NCBI GenBank assembly: GCA_050258095.1
Contig: JBLMYD010000085.1
Location: forward strand, 28,854-92,853
Reading direction: 5' to 3'
Origin: VRUE01 sp050258095
GTDB taxonomy: Bacteria; Actinomycetota; Thermoleophilia; Solirubrobacterales; 70-9
DNA: 64,000 bases
A model generated the notes under the pieces. It did not search any database. It saw only the letters and a program-made list of their open reading frames with translations, and had not been told where the DNA came from. The position numbers were made by a program, and so were the translations under genes. This document shows positions 35,322 to 43,842 of this stretch, piece after piece (positions within the stretch are counted from its first letter, which is position 1; the number at the start of each line of letters is the position of its first letter).

Positions 35322-35849
35322 GTGACGCGCCGCAGGGGACTGATCGCGACTGCCGTCGCCGCGCTGGCGCTGCTGCTGGCGATGTCGCCGGCGGATAACC
35401 GGATGACGGATACGGGTGGGCCGGGGATCGTGCCCTTCGAGCTGACGGGCGGCCAGCACCGGGCCGACGAGATCATGGCCGAATGGGGCGAAGCGGGCCA
35501 GGATGCGGCGCGCGAATCGCTGTGGATCGACTTCGGCTTCCTGCTCGCCTACGGTGCCTTCCTCACGCTCGCGCTGCGGGCGGTCCGGGACATGGCCCTG
35601 CGGCGAGGCTGGCGACGACTGCAGGCGATCGGATTCGCTGCGGTCTGGTTCGGCGCCATCGCCGCCGGCTTCGACGCGCTCGAGAACGTCTGCCTGCTGC
35701 TCACCTTGGACGGCGCCGGGTCGGCGTTTCCGCTGCTGGCGACGATCTTCGCCTCGTGCAAGTTCGCCTTCCTGGCGATGGCGATCGCCTACCTGGCCGC
35801 CGGCCTGGGAATGCGGGTCGCGAGCCGTCAATCGATCCAGGAAACCTGA
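35322..35849 (+). CDS. Hypothetical membrane protein, 175 aa
   Basis: GTG 35322 gives a protein with four hydrophobic segments: GLIATAVAALALLLAM near residue 6, SLWIDFGFLLAYGAFLTLAL, FAAVWFGAIAAGFDALENVC, and TIFASCKFAFLAMAIAYLAA. The loop after TM1 holds GGQHRADEIMAEWGEAGQDA. No family recognised; the WIDFGFLLAYG and DALEN motifs look conserved-protein-like. It starts 28 bp after terminator B. Confidence 0.6.
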   Translation: MTRRRGLIATAVAALALLLAMSPADNRMTDTGGPGIVPFELTGGQHRADEIMAEWGEAGQDAARESLWIDFGFLLAYGAFLTLALRAVRDMALRRGWRRLQAIGFAAVWFGAIAAGFDALENVCLLLTLDGAGSAFPLLATIFASCKFAFLAMAIAYLAAGLGMRVASRQSIQET

Positions 35850-35929
35850 TCGATTCCCTGCCGCGATCAGGTGCGCTTCGGCACCGACCGCGGCCGACGT
35901 TGCAGATCGAAAACGCTCCCTTGGTGCGC

Positions 35930-35983
35930 TGATCCACAAGCGATAGAGATGTCTCTCCTCCCTCTAGTAACCCCAGGAGAGAC
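35930..35983 (+). repeat. Direct repeat, copy C, with small hairpin
   Basis: Bases 35953-35976 match copies A and B at 23 of 24 positions, and 35931-35950 share GATCCACA and TAGAGAT with the flank of copy A. Here the 3' part has become an 8-bp hairpin GTCTCTCC (35951-35958) / GGAGAGAC (35976-35983) and the long terminator stem is missing. Confidence 0.7.
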
Positions 35984-36040
35984 GCGGGAAGGCTAGCCGA
36001 TTGCGCGTTTTGGTGCAAGCTCGCGGCCCGGAACCGCGGA

Positions 36041-38116
36041 TCAGCTCAGCGCCGGCTCTCCGGAGCGCAGCGCAGCGAGGACGCGATCGGCGACCACCTC
36101 CCCCGTGAGGCCGACCTCCTCACGCAGCAGCGCCGGCTTGCCGTGGGTGACGTAGCGATCGGGAAGGCCGACGCGCAGCACCCGCGCCCGCTCGCCGGGG
36201 CGGTCGGCGAAGGCGTCCTCGACGTGCTCCAGAACCGCCGAGCCGAAGCCGCCCGGCAGCACGTTCTCCTCGATCGTCACCAGCAGGTCGTGGTCGTGCG
36301 CCAGCCGCTCGACCAGCTCGGCGTCGAGCGGCTTGGCGAAGCGCGCGTCGGCGACGGTCGCCTCGAGCGCGTGCGCGGCGAGCCGGTCCGCCGCGTCGAG
36401 CGCCACCGAGACCCCGTAGCCGAAGCCGAGCAGGGCGACGCGCTCGCCGCTGCGCAGCAGCTCGCCCACGCCGATCGGGATCTCGCGCGGCTCGCCGGGA
36501 AGCTCGACCCCCTCGGCCGCCCCGCGCGGATAGCGCAGCGCAGCGGGACCGTCGTGGGCGATCGCCGCGCGCAGCATGTGAACGAGCATCGCCTCGTCGC
36601 GCGGCGCCATCAGCACGACGTTGGGGATCGGGCGGAAGTAGGAGACGTCGAAGGCGCCGTGGTGCGTCGGGCCGTCGTCGCCGACCAGGCCCGCCCTGTC
36701 CATCGCGAAGGTGACGTCGAGGTTCTGCAGGCAGACGTCGTGGATGATCTGGTCGTAGGCGCGCTGTAGGAAGGTCGAGTAGATCGCGCATACCGGCTTC
36801 GCCCCCTGGATCGCCAGCCCCGAGGCGAGCAGCACGGCGTTCTGCTCGGCGATGCCGACGTCGTAGTACTGCTCGGGCGCCTCGTCGGCGAGCTTCTGCA
36901 GGCCGGTCCCCCCCGCCATCGCCGCGGTGATCCCGATCACGCGACTGTCGCGCCGCGCCTCGGCCACGATCGCATCGGCGAAGACCTGCGTGTACTGCGG
37001 CGGCGAGCCGGCCGCGGGCGGCTTCTCCAACCGCTCGGGCGCGATCGAGTCGGGCGAGTCCGACTCCCGCACCCCCACCACCGGCCGATGGGCCGATTCC
37101 CGTCGATATGCGTCGGTTTTAGGCCCGTCGGCGGGCTGGCCGTTGACGATCGAGTTCGGCTTGGCGGCGTGCCATCTCTCCATGCCCTCGAGGCCGCCCT
37201 CCTCGGCCGGGGCGAAGCCCTTGCCCTTGACCGTGTGGATGTGGACGACGACGGGCCGGTCGGCATCGAGCGCCTCGCGCAGCGCCGCGCGCAGCGCGTG
37301 CACGTCGTGGCCGTCGATCACGCCCATGTAGGCGATGTCGAGCTCCTCGAATAGGAGGCCGGGCGCCCAGTAGGCCTTGATCGCCGCCTTGATCTCCGGC
37401 CCGAGGCGCTCGATCCGCTTGCCGAGGCCGAGCGGCAGTCTCGTCAGCCGGTCCTCGACGCCCTCGCGGGCGTGGTAGAGGCGCCGATTGAGGCGCACGC
37501 GGTTGAAGTAGCGCGAGAGGGCGCCGACGTTCGGCGAGATCGACATGCCGTTGTCGTTGAGGACGATCACGATCGGGGTCTGCATGCCGCCGGCCGCGTG
37601 CAGCGCCTCGTAGGCGACGCCGCCGGTGAGCGCGCCGTCGCCGATCACCGCCGCGACCTTGCCCTCCTCGCCGATGCCCTTGCCCATCGCCTCCTTGAGC
37701 CCGACCGCGTAGCCGATCGAGGTCGAGGCGTGGCCGGCGCCCATGATGTCGTGCTCGGACTCGAAGATCGAGCAGAACGGCGCCAGGCCGCCGTACTGGC
37801 GGATCGTCGGCAGCGCCTCGCGGCGGCCGGTGAGGATCTTGTGCGGGTAAGCCTGGTGGCCGACGTCCCAGAGCACCTTGTCGCGCGGCGAGTCGAGCAG
37901 GCTGTGCAGGGCGACCGCAAGCTCGCAGGTGCCGAGGTTGGCGCCGAAGTGGCCGCCGATCTCGCCGATCGTGTCGATGATGTAGGTGCGCATCTCCTGC
38001 GCGACCTGCTGCAGCTGCTCGTCGTCGAGGCCGTGCAGGTCGGTGGGGCCCTCGATCGCGTCGAGGAGCCGCTCGTCCGCGGGCCGGTGCTCTGAGCCGT
38101 TGTCGCTAGCCGTCAT
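36041..38116 (-). CDS. dxs: 1-deoxy-D-xylulose-5-phosphate synthase
   Basis: The 691-aa thiamine-diphosphate enzyme makes DXP from pyruvate and glyceraldehyde 3-phosphate, the first step of the MEP isoprenoid pathway. It shows LWDVGHQAYPHKILTGR, the ThDP motif GDGALTGGVAYEAL...NDNGMSISPNVG, VDGP-like GVIDGHDV, a variable 60-residue linker (about 315-375), then DVGIAEQNAVLLASGLA and DRAGLVGDDGPTHHG. Its start overlaps the ispA stop, so ispA and dxs are coupled. Confidence 0.97.
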   Translation of the reverse strand: MTASDNGSEHRPADERLLDAIEGPTDLHGLDDEQLQQVAQEMRTYIIDTIGEIGGHFGANLGTCELAVALHSLLDSPRDKVLWDVGHQAYPHKILTGRREALPTIRQYGGLAPFCSIFESEHDIMGAGHASTSIGYAVGLKEAMGKGIGEEGKVAAVIGDGALTGGVAYEALHAAGGMQTPIVIVLNDNGMSISPNVGALSRYFNRVRLNRRLYHAREGVEDRLTRLPLGLGKRIERLGPEIKAAIKAYWAPGLLFEELDIAYMGVIDGHDVHALRAALREALDADRPVVVHIHTVKGKGFAPAEEGGLEGMERWHAAKPNSIVNGQPADGPKTDAYRRESAHRPVVGVRESDSPDSIAPERLEKPPAAGSPPQYTQVFADAIVAEARRDSRVIGITAAMAGGTGLQKLADEAPEQYYDVGIAEQNAVLLASGLAIQGAKPVCAIYSTFLQRAYDQIIHDVCLQNLDVTFAMDRAGLVGDDGPTHHGAFDVSYFRPIPNVVLMAPRDEAMLVHMLRAAIAHDGPAALRYPRGAAEGVELPGEPREIPIGVGELLRSGERVALLGFGYGVSVALDAADRLAAHALEATVADARFAKPLDAELVERLAHDHDLLVTIEENVLPGGFGSAVLEHVEDAFADRPGERARVLRVGLPDRYVTHGKPALLREEVGLTGEVVADRVLAALRSGEPALS

Positions 38117-38976
38117 GCGTCCCTGGTGAAGATGTAGTCGGCCACGCTGCGCAGGTCTCCGGTCTCGCCGCTCGCCCCGGCAAGCGCCTCGGTCGCCTTG
38201 GCATGCGACTCCGCGGCGAGCTCGCGGGCGCGCTCGAGGCCGAAGAGGCTGACGTAGGTGAGTTTGCCATGTCGTTCGTCCGTGCCGCGGGGCTTGCCGA
38301 GCTGCTCGGCGCTTCCGGTCACGTCCAGGATGTCGTCGACGATCTGGAAGAGGACGCCCAACTCGGCGGCGAAGCGGCGATAGGGAATTGTCTCAGGTTC
38401 CGACAGCCCCTCGAGGATCGGCACCACCGTGACGCTGGCGGCGATCAGGCGCCCGGTCTTCAGCGCGTGCAGCGTGCGCAGCAGCTCGGCGTCGCGCTCG
38501 GCGACCGTCATGTCGACGTACTGCCCGCCGACCATGCCGTCGACCCCGGTGGCGCCACTCAGCTCGGCGAGCGCGGCCAGCACGCGCGCCGGCTCCCCCG
38601 GCTGCCGGCAGAAGAGACGCACCGCCTCGGCGAAGAGGGCGTCGCCGGAGAGGATCGCCACGTCCTCGCCGTACTTGACGTGCGAGGTCGGCTGGCCCCG
38701 GCGCAGGTCGTCGTCGTCCATCGCCGGCAGGTCGTCGTGGATCAGCGAGTAGGTGTGGATCAGCTCGATCGCGCAGGCGACGGGCAGTAAGCGCTCGGGG
38801 TCGGCGCCGAGCGCGCGGGCGGTCGCCAGCGTCAGCACCGGCCGCACCCGCTTGCCGCCCGCCAGCAGCGAGTAGCGCATCGCCTCGGCCAGGCCACCGG
38901 CCGGGGCCGGGGCGGGGAAATCGAGGCGATCGAGCGTCTCGTCGACGAGCGCTCGCAGGTCTTCCGGGTAGCTCAC
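38113..38976 (-). CDS. ispA: Polyprenyl diphosphate synthase (geranyl/farnesyl type)
   Basis: The 287-aa trans-prenyltransferase has the first aspartate-rich motif in LIHDDLPAMDDDDLRRG, the second in FQIVDDILDVTG, and GGKRVRPVLTLA near the N-terminus. It condenses IPP with allylic diphosphates; chain length cannot be fixed by eye. GTG start 38976 lies 4 bp after the small gene upstream and its stop overlaps dxs, giving an isoprenoid operon. Confidence 0.92.
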   Translation of the reverse strand: MSYPEDLRALVDETLDRLDFPAPAPAGGLAEAMRYSLLAGGKRVRPVLTLATARALGADPERLLPVACAIELIHTYSLIHDDLPAMDDDDLRRGQPTSHVKYGEDVAILSGDALFAEAVRLFCRQPGEPARVLAALAELSGATGVDGMVGGQYVDMTVAERDAELLRTLHALKTGRLIAASVTVVPILEGLSEPETIPYRRFAAELGVLFQIVDDILDVTGSAEQLGKPRGTDERHGKLTYVSLFGLERARELAAESHAKATEALAGASGETGDLRSVADYIFTRDA

Positions 38977-38980
38977 CGGA

Positions 38981-39157
38981 TCACGACGAGGCCTCGGCCT
39001 CGCGGATGCGGCGGTTGGCCTCCTCGACGGCCTCGGAGGAGAGATCGGCCGCCTCCTGGGTCAGCTCGGCCGCGCGCGCGTCGTCGGCCTCCTCGCCTTC
39101 CAGCTCGCGGGCGATCGCGGCAAGCCGGTCGGAGATCTCTCGCAGCCTCTCGCTCAT
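38981..39157 (-). CDS. Small coiled-coil protein, possibly XseB-like
   Basis: A 58-aa helical protein opening MSERLREISDRLAAIARELE and ending IREAEASS. Its ATG overlaps the nusB stop and it ends 4 bp before ispA, exactly where xseB (exonuclease VII small subunit) sits in many bacteria, and the heptad-like pattern fits. The typical XseB FEEAL...LE motif is weak and no xseA is in the window, so the assignment is tentative. Confidence 0.6.
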   Translation of the reverse strand: MSERLREISDRLAAIARELEGEEADDARAAELTQEAADLSSEAVEEANRRIREAEASS

Positions 39158-39531
39158 CCGACCTCCTCGCGCTCGCGGACGATCGCGCCGAGGACGCCGT
39201 TGACGAAGCCCGGCGCATCGGCCCCGCAGTACTCCTTGGCCAGCTCGACCGCCTCGTCGATCGCGACCTCGACCGGCACCTCGCAGTGCTCGATCTCGTA
39301 GAGGGCGACGCGCATCGCGTTGCGCTCCAGCGGGGCGATCCGCTCCAGCTCCCAGCCCTCGGCGTGCTGGGCGATCGCTTCGTCGAGGGCGGCGCGGTGC
39401 GCCTCCACCCCCTCCGCGAGCTCCTTCGTGAACGGGCGGGAGCGAGCGACGAGCTCGGCGAGAGGGCGGCCGGTGACGTCGCGCTGGTAGCAGGCGAAGA
39501 CGGCCTCGCGGCGCTGATCGGACCTACGCAT
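39154..39531 (-). CDS. nusB: Transcription antitermination factor NusB
   Basis: The 125-aa all-helical protein binds boxA RNA with S10 for rRNA antitermination. It opens RRSDQRREAVFACYQRDVTG and has RIAPLERNAMRVALYEIEH, VPVEVAIDEAVELAKEY and FVNGVLGAIVRE, all NusB hallmarks. Lies 37 bp after efp on the same strand. Confidence 0.93.
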   Translation of the reverse strand: MRRSDQRREAVFACYQRDVTGRPLAELVARSRPFTKELAEGVEAHRAALDEAIAQHAEGWELERIAPLERNAMRVALYEIEHCEVPVEVAIDEAVELAKEYCGADAPGFVNGVLGAIVREREEVG

Positions 39532-39568
39532 CGCCTTCCATTCTCGCGCTTTCGCCGGTCGGGCCGGC

Positions 39569-40129
39569 CTACGCGCGCGAGACGTACTCGCCGCTGCGGG
39601 TGTCGACGCGCACCGTCTCGCCCTCCTCGATGAAGAGCGGCACCTGGATCGTCACGCCGGACTCGAGCGTCGCCCGCTTGTTGCCGCCGCCGGAGGCGGT
39701 GTCGCCTTTGACGCCGGGCTCGGTCTCGGTCACCTTCATCTCGATCGCGCTCGGCACCTGCACGTCGCTGGGCCGTTCGTCGACGAAGAGCACGTCGGCC
39801 TCGGCGTTGGGCACGAGCCAGCGCATCGTCTCGCCGGCCACCGCGCGCGGGATCTCGATCTGCTCGTAGTCGCGCGTGTCCATGAAGACCGCGGCGTCGC
39901 CCGAGTCGTAGAGGTACTGCATCTTGCGCGACTCGGTGTGCACCGGGCGGAACTTCTCCCCCGCTCGGAAGGTCTTGTCCTGGACGGTTCCGTCCTCGAT
40001 CTTGCGCAGCTTGGTGCGGACGAAGGCCCCGCCCTTGCCCGGCTTCACGTGCTGGAACTCGAGGATCTTGAAGATCGTCCCGTCGATCTCGATGTGCGAG
40101 CCGTTCTTGAACTGGTTGGTGCTGATCAC
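39569..40129 (-). CDS. efp: Elongation factor P
   Basis: The 186-aa factor relieves ribosome stalling at proline stretches. It has ISTNQFKNGSHIEIDGTIFK, the loop HVKPGKGGAFVRTKLR whose Lys can be modified, and C-terminal OB domains ending VDTRSGEYVSRA. The GTG 40127-40129 is used to give a normal-length N-terminus. In other actinobacteria pepQ is directly upstream; here four genes intervene. Confidence 0.95.
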   Translation of the reverse strand: MISTNQFKNGSHIEIDGTIFKILEFQHVKPGKGGAFVRTKLRKIEDGTVQDKTFRAGEKFRPVHTESRKMQYLYDSGDAAVFMDTRDYEQIEIPRAVAGETMRWLVPNAEADVLFVDERPSDVQVPSAIEMKVTETEPGVKGDTASGGGNKRATLESGVTIQVPLFIEEGETVRVDTRSGEYVSRA

Positions 40130-40160
40130 GGCGGCGAATCCTAGAGAAGCGAAACCCCGG

Positions 40161-40210
40161 GACGTGCCGTGCGTTAGGGGTCCATATGGGCACTCGACGG
40201 ACGGCACGTC
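40161..40210. repeat. 50-bp palindromic element, family R2 copy 3
   Basis: Arms GACGTGCCGT (40161-40170) and ACGGCACGTC (40201-40210) pair perfectly; core GGTCCATATGGGCAC at 40179-40193. It lies in the divergent gap between efp (minus) and the secreted-protein gene (plus), 20 bp before the latter's ATG. Confidence 0.9.
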
Positions 40211-40230
40211 TAAGCTGGCGGGGTCAGGGG

Positions 40231-40725
40231 ATGAAGGGGACGCTTCGCATCGGGATCGTGATCGCCACCGCGGCGCTGCTCGTCGCCGCGCCCGCGCATG
40301 CCGAAGAAGAAGCCCCGCCCACGCCGCGCGACGAATACCGGGAAGCGGTCGAGCCGATCTGCCAGCGCAACACCGAAGCCAACAAGCGGATCCTCAAGAA
40401 CGTGCGGCAGAAAATCCGGCACAAAAGGCTGAAAGAAGCCGGCGGTCAGTTCATCCACGCCTCCGCCGCCTTCCGCCAGGCGGTCGACAAGATCGCCGCC
40501 GTGCCGCGCCCGCCCGAAGACAACGCGCGGCTGCTCAAGTGGTTCAAATTCCTGCGCATCGTCCAGAAGGACCTGCACAACGTCGGCAAGGCGCTGAAGC
40601 GGAGCGAAAGGATCAAGGCGTCGCACGAAGTGATCCGGGTCGAACGCGCCAGCAACGCCGCCAACAACGTCAGCTTCGTCTTCGAATTCCACTACTGCCG
40701 CCTGAGCCAGTCGCGCTTCACCTAG
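40231..40725 (+). CDS. Secreted helical protein, 164 aa
   Basis: ATG 40231 gives MKGTLRIGIVIATAALLVAA then PAHA, a Sec signal peptide cut after AHA. The mature part is charged and helical with two cysteines (ICQRNTEANK and FHYCRLS). ATG 40231 is preferred to 40186 because the signal peptide then begins at the Met. No known family. It converges on an SDR gene with an 8-bp overlap. Confidence 0.65.
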   Translation: MKGTLRIGIVIATAALLVAAPAHAEEEAPPTPRDEYREAVEPICQRNTEANKRILKNVRQKIRHKRLKEAGGQFIHASAAFRQAVDKIAAVPRPPEDNARLLKWFKFLRIVQKDLHNVGKALKRSERIKASHEVIRVERASNAANNVSFVFEFHYCRLSQSRFT

Positions 40726-41524
40726 CGGATTCGCCGCCGGTGCGCGTCGTCAGGCCCTCGGCCGCGCCGCCGCCGAGCACGCGGCGAACGAGGCGCGGCG
40801 CGAGGATGCGGGCGACGCCGGCCAGCGCGTAGGGGCGCGGCACGTAGCGCTCGGCCTTGCCGCCCGGGCCCGCCTCGACGATCGCCTCGGCGACCAGCTC
40901 GGGCCTGGAGACGATCCAGCGGGTCAGCGCCCGCTCCCGCAGCTCGGTCGCCGGGAAGCCCTCGGTGGCGACGAAGCCCGGCAGGACCATGCCCACGTGC
41001 ACGCCGTGCGGACGCTCCTCCGCGTGCAGGGAGTCCGTCCAGCCGATCAGGGCGAACTTGCTCGCCGAGTAGGCCCCGGAGCGCGCCCGCGAGACGCGGC
41101 CGGCCGTGCTGGCGACGTTGACGATCGCGCTTGGCGCGGCGGCGCGCAGCGAGGGCAGCAGCGCCTCGGTCAGCCGCACGACCGCGTCGAAGTTGAGCTC
41201 CATGTGGCGGCGGACGTTGGCGTAGCCGCTCCCCGCGAAGCTGCCGCGCCAGGCCGCACCCGCGTTGTTGACCAGCAGGTCCAGCCGACCGCCCCGCTCC
41301 TCGACGTGGGCGCGCACCCGCTCGGGCGCCTCGGCCTCGGTGAGGTCGGCCACGAGATGGGAAGACGGGCAGGACAGCGACTCGGCCAGCGCCCGCAGTC
41401 GATCCTCCCGTCGCGCGACGAGGATCAGCTCGACACCGGGCTCCCGCGCCAGCCGCCGCGCGGTCGCCTCGCCGATGCCGCTGGAGGCGCCGGTGATCAC
41501 GACGGTCGTCTTCGCGGAGTCCAT
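40718..41524 (-). CDS. Short-chain dehydrogenase/reductase
   Basis: The 268-aa protein has GASSGIGEATAR, NNAGAAWRG, SIVNVASTAGR-type Ser site (NVASTAG) and YSASKFAL with Tyr and Lys. The C-terminal 70 residues, ending in an Arg/Gly-rich stretch, resemble membrane-associating SDRs of lipid metabolism; substrate unknown. ATG 41524. Divergent from the M42 peptidase gene with about 60 bp between. Confidence 0.85.
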   Translation of the reverse strand: MDSAKTTVVITGASSGIGEATARRLAREPGVELILVARREDRLRALAESLSCPSSHLVADLTEAEAPERVRAHVEERGGRLDLLVNNAGAAWRGSFAGSGYANVRRHMELNFDAVVRLTEALLPSLRAAAPSAIVNVASTAGRVSRARSGAYSASKFALIGWTDSLHAEERPHGVHVGMVLPGFVATEGFPATELRERALTRWIVSRPELVAEAIVEAGPGGKAERYVPRPYALAGVARILAPRLVRRVLGGGAAEGLTTRTGGESAR

Positions 41525-41587
41525 GACGGCAACGCTATTCGATGCCTGCGCGAGCAGGCCCCCGATTCGGCATACTGCCCGGACGCC

Positions 41588-42637
41588 GTGCCCGAGACTC
41601 CCCGACTACTCGACAGGCTCCTTCGCGTCCCTGCCCCCTCGGGCTACGAGACGCCCGCCGCCGCGCTCTGGCGCGAGGAGGCCGCTTTCGCCGCCGTCGA
41701 GACCGACGGCATCGGCTCCTCGATAGCGCGGGTCGGCGAGGCCTCCCCCCTGCTCGCCGTCGTCGGCCACATCGACGAGATCGGCCTCGTCATCCGCCAC
41801 ATCGACGAGAAGGGCTTCCTCTGGTTCGCCCCGATCGGCGGCTGGGACCCGCAGATCCTCGTCGGCCAGCGGATCGAGATCCAGGGCAGGGACGGGCCGG
41901 TGCGCGGCGTCGTCGGCCGCAAGCCGCTCCACCTGCTCGACGCCGACGCCCGCAAGAAGGTCGTCGAGATGAAAGGGCTGCACATCGACATCGGCGCCGC
42001 CGACCGCGACGAGGCCGCCGCGGCCGTCCGCATCGGCGACCCGGTCGTGATCGACGCCGAGCCGCTGCGCCTGGCCGGCGAGCGCGCGATCTCGCGCTCG
42101 ATGGACAACCGGCTCGGCGCCTACGTCGCGCTCGAGGCCCTGCGCCGCTGCCACGAGCGCGGCTCGCTCGCCGGCAGCTTCGCCGCGATCGCCGCCGTGC
42201 AGGAGGAGATCGGCCTCTACGGCGCCCGCACGTCCTCCTTCGCCGTGCGGCCCGACCTCGCCGTCGTCGTCGACGTCACCCACGCGACCGACGCCCCCGG
42301 GATCGACGAAAAGGAGCTGGGCGCCCACGACCTCGGCTCCGGCCCGGTGATCTACCGGGGCGCGACCCTCTCGCCGCGCGTCTTCGAGCTGCTCGTCGCG
42401 GCGGCGGAGGAGGCCGGCATCGACCACACGCTCGGCGCCACCGGCAGCTCGACGGGCACCGACGCCGACGCGGTCCAGTTCGCCCGCTCCGGCATCCCGA
42501 CCGGCCTCGTCGCGATCCCCCTGCGCTACATGCACTCGCCGGTCGAGATGGCCGACCTCGCCGACGTCGAGGCCACGGTCGAGCTGATCGCCGCCTTCGC
42601 GGCGCGACTGGACGCCGACGTCGACCTCTCTCGCTGA
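41588..42637 (+). CDS. M42-family metallo-aminopeptidase
   Basis: The 349-aa dizinc peptidase has GHIDEIGLVIRHID, SMDNRLGAYVALEAL, AAVQEEIGLYGARTSS (catalytic EE), VVVDVTHATD and RYMHSPVEM. This is the glutamyl/tetrahedral aminopeptidase family that degrades short peptides. Start GTG 41588-41590. Its stop is 3 bp from the convergent diguanylate cyclase stop. Confidence 0.92.
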   Translation: MPETPRLLDRLLRVPAPSGYETPAAALWREEAAFAAVETDGIGSSIARVGEASPLLAVVGHIDEIGLVIRHIDEKGFLWFAPIGGWDPQILVGQRIEIQGRDGPVRGVVGRKPLHLLDADARKKVVEMKGLHIDIGAADRDEAAAAVRIGDPVVIDAEPLRLAGERAISRSMDNRLGAYVALEALRRCHERGSLAGSFAAIAAVQEEIGLYGARTSSFAVRPDLAVVVDVTHATDAPGIDEKELGAHDLGSGPVIYRGATLSPRVFELLVAAAEEAGIDHTLGATGSSTGTDADAVQFARSGIPTGLVAIPLRYMHSPVEMADLADVEATVELIAAFAARLDADVDLSR

Positions 42638-42640
42638 CGC

Positions 42641-43774
42641 TCAGCCCACTATGACGGTGTCCCTCCCGCTGGCCTTGGCCAGGTATAGCGCCGAGTCGGC
42701 GCGGGCCACGAGCTCGTCGGTGTCGACCACGTCGGCTCCCGAGACGGCGACGCCGACGCTGACCGTCACCGCGACGCCGACCGGACGACGGCGGCGCACC
42801 GCTTTGCGCAGGCGCTCGGCGATTTCGACCGCTGCGCTCTTGTCGGCCCCCGGTAGGACGACCAGGATCTCCTCGCCGCCGACGCGGTAGATCGAGTCGC
42901 CGGCGCGCAGGGCGGCGCGCATCGTGTAGGCGATGTCCTGCAGCACGGCGTCGCCGGCGGCGTGGCCGAGCAGGTCGTTGATCCGCTTGAAGTGGTCGAG
43001 GTCGCAGAGCAGCAGGGCGTGCGAGAGGCCCTCCTCGGGGTTCGACGGCTGCCCGTCGAGCTCGGCCAGGCGCTGCTCGAGCGCGTTGCGGTTGAAGAGT
43101 CCCGTCAGCGGGTCGAGCGTCGACTGGCGACGGTGGGCGCGGTCGGACTCGACCAGGGCGCCGGAGAGGATCACCGAGCTGAGGACGAGGGCGACGGCGG
43201 CGATCACCTCCTGGTGGTGCGCCGCCGCCGAGGCCGAGTCCAGCCCGTAGGTGCCGGCGAGCAAGAGCACGAGGATGTAGGCGGTGCCGACGACAGTGCC
43301 ACGCGGCGAGAAGCGGGCCCCGAGCGTGACCGCCGGCAGGGCGAACCACATCAGGACGGGGCTGGCGGCGCCTCCCGTCGTCAGCACGGCGTCGGCGAGG
43401 AGCAGCGGCAGGATGCCCCACGCCGTCGCCGCCCAAACCCCGGGGTGACTGCTCTTGCCCATGAAGCGGTCGGCGACCACGAACCCGGCGAAGCCGACCG
43501 TGAGCGGTGCGATCCACCACCACCCGACTTCGGAGGAGACCGACACCAGCGCCAGGGCGAGGATCGCGAAGCAGGCGATGCGGTAGGGGCGCAGGCGCAG
43601 CTGCATGTCGAGCAGGCGCTCGCGGCGCGCGTCGTCGCGCATTTCGGCCAGCGAGTCCGGCGGGCGGTGAACGGCGGGCGGCGCTTCCTCCGCCGCGCGG
43701 CTCGCCCGCGGCGGGCGCTGCGCAGCTGCTTCCATCTCGGTGGCCGTGGGCACGGGGAGGCATCGGCTGCGCAA
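42641..43774 (-). CDS. Membrane diguanylate cyclase (GGDEF)
   Basis: The 377-aa protein has about six N-terminal TM segments (residues 60-200) and a C-terminal GGDEF domain with STLDPLTGLFNRNALEQRL, CDLDHFKRINDLLGHAAGD and the active-site loop YRVGGEEILV (GGEEI). It makes cyclic di-GMP in response to an unknown membrane signal. No RxxD inhibitory site precedes GGEEI at the usual distance. The TTG 43772-43774 is supported by AAGGAAAG upstream; ATG 43735 is the alternative. Confidence 0.9.
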   Translation of the reverse strand: MRSRCLPVPTATEMEAAAQRPPRASRAAEEAPPAVHRPPDSLAEMRDDARRERLLDMQLRLRPYRIACFAILALALVSVSSEVGWWWIAPLTVGFAGFVVADRFMGKSSHPGVWAATAWGILPLLLADAVLTTGGAASPVLMWFALPAVTLGARFSPRGTVVGTAYILVLLLAGTYGLDSASAAAHHQEVIAAVALVLSSVILSGALVESDRAHRRQSTLDPLTGLFNRNALEQRLAELDGQPSNPEEGLSHALLLCDLDHFKRINDLLGHAAGDAVLQDIAYTMRAALRAGDSIYRVGGEEILVVLPGADKSAAVEIAERLRKAVRRRRPVGVAVTVSVGVAVSGADVVDTDELVARADSALYLAKASGRDTVIVG

Positions 43775-43842
43775 GGGCTTTCCTTGAGGGTGCGGCGATA
43801 CCGTCGCGGTACCTCAAACCGCGACGTCTTGTCTGCGCGACC

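Larger units (their letters stand above)
32079..36040. other. Accessory island between tlyA and dxs
   Basis: About 4 kb between two housekeeping genes is visibly richer in A/T than its surroundings (for example 32100-32450 and 33760-35100) and holds only small, antitoxin-like, broken or unassigned genes on both strands. It contains three direct-repeat copies and two strong terminators. The flanking tlyA and dxs are each linked to conserved neighbours, so the stretch looks like inserted DNA. No integrase or transposase is present. The 600 bp at 32079-32681 hold a 44-codon ORF and a terminator; the 312 bp at 35010-35321 hold no gene, only a tandem GGTGCCACAGT repeat near 35116-35138 and a terminator. 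Confidence 0.7.

Noticed and set aside
32443..35983. CRISPR array from the three repeats in the island
   Set aside because: Only three copies with spacings of 2.8 and 0.7 kb and genes between; no regular spacers and no cas genes anywhere in the window.
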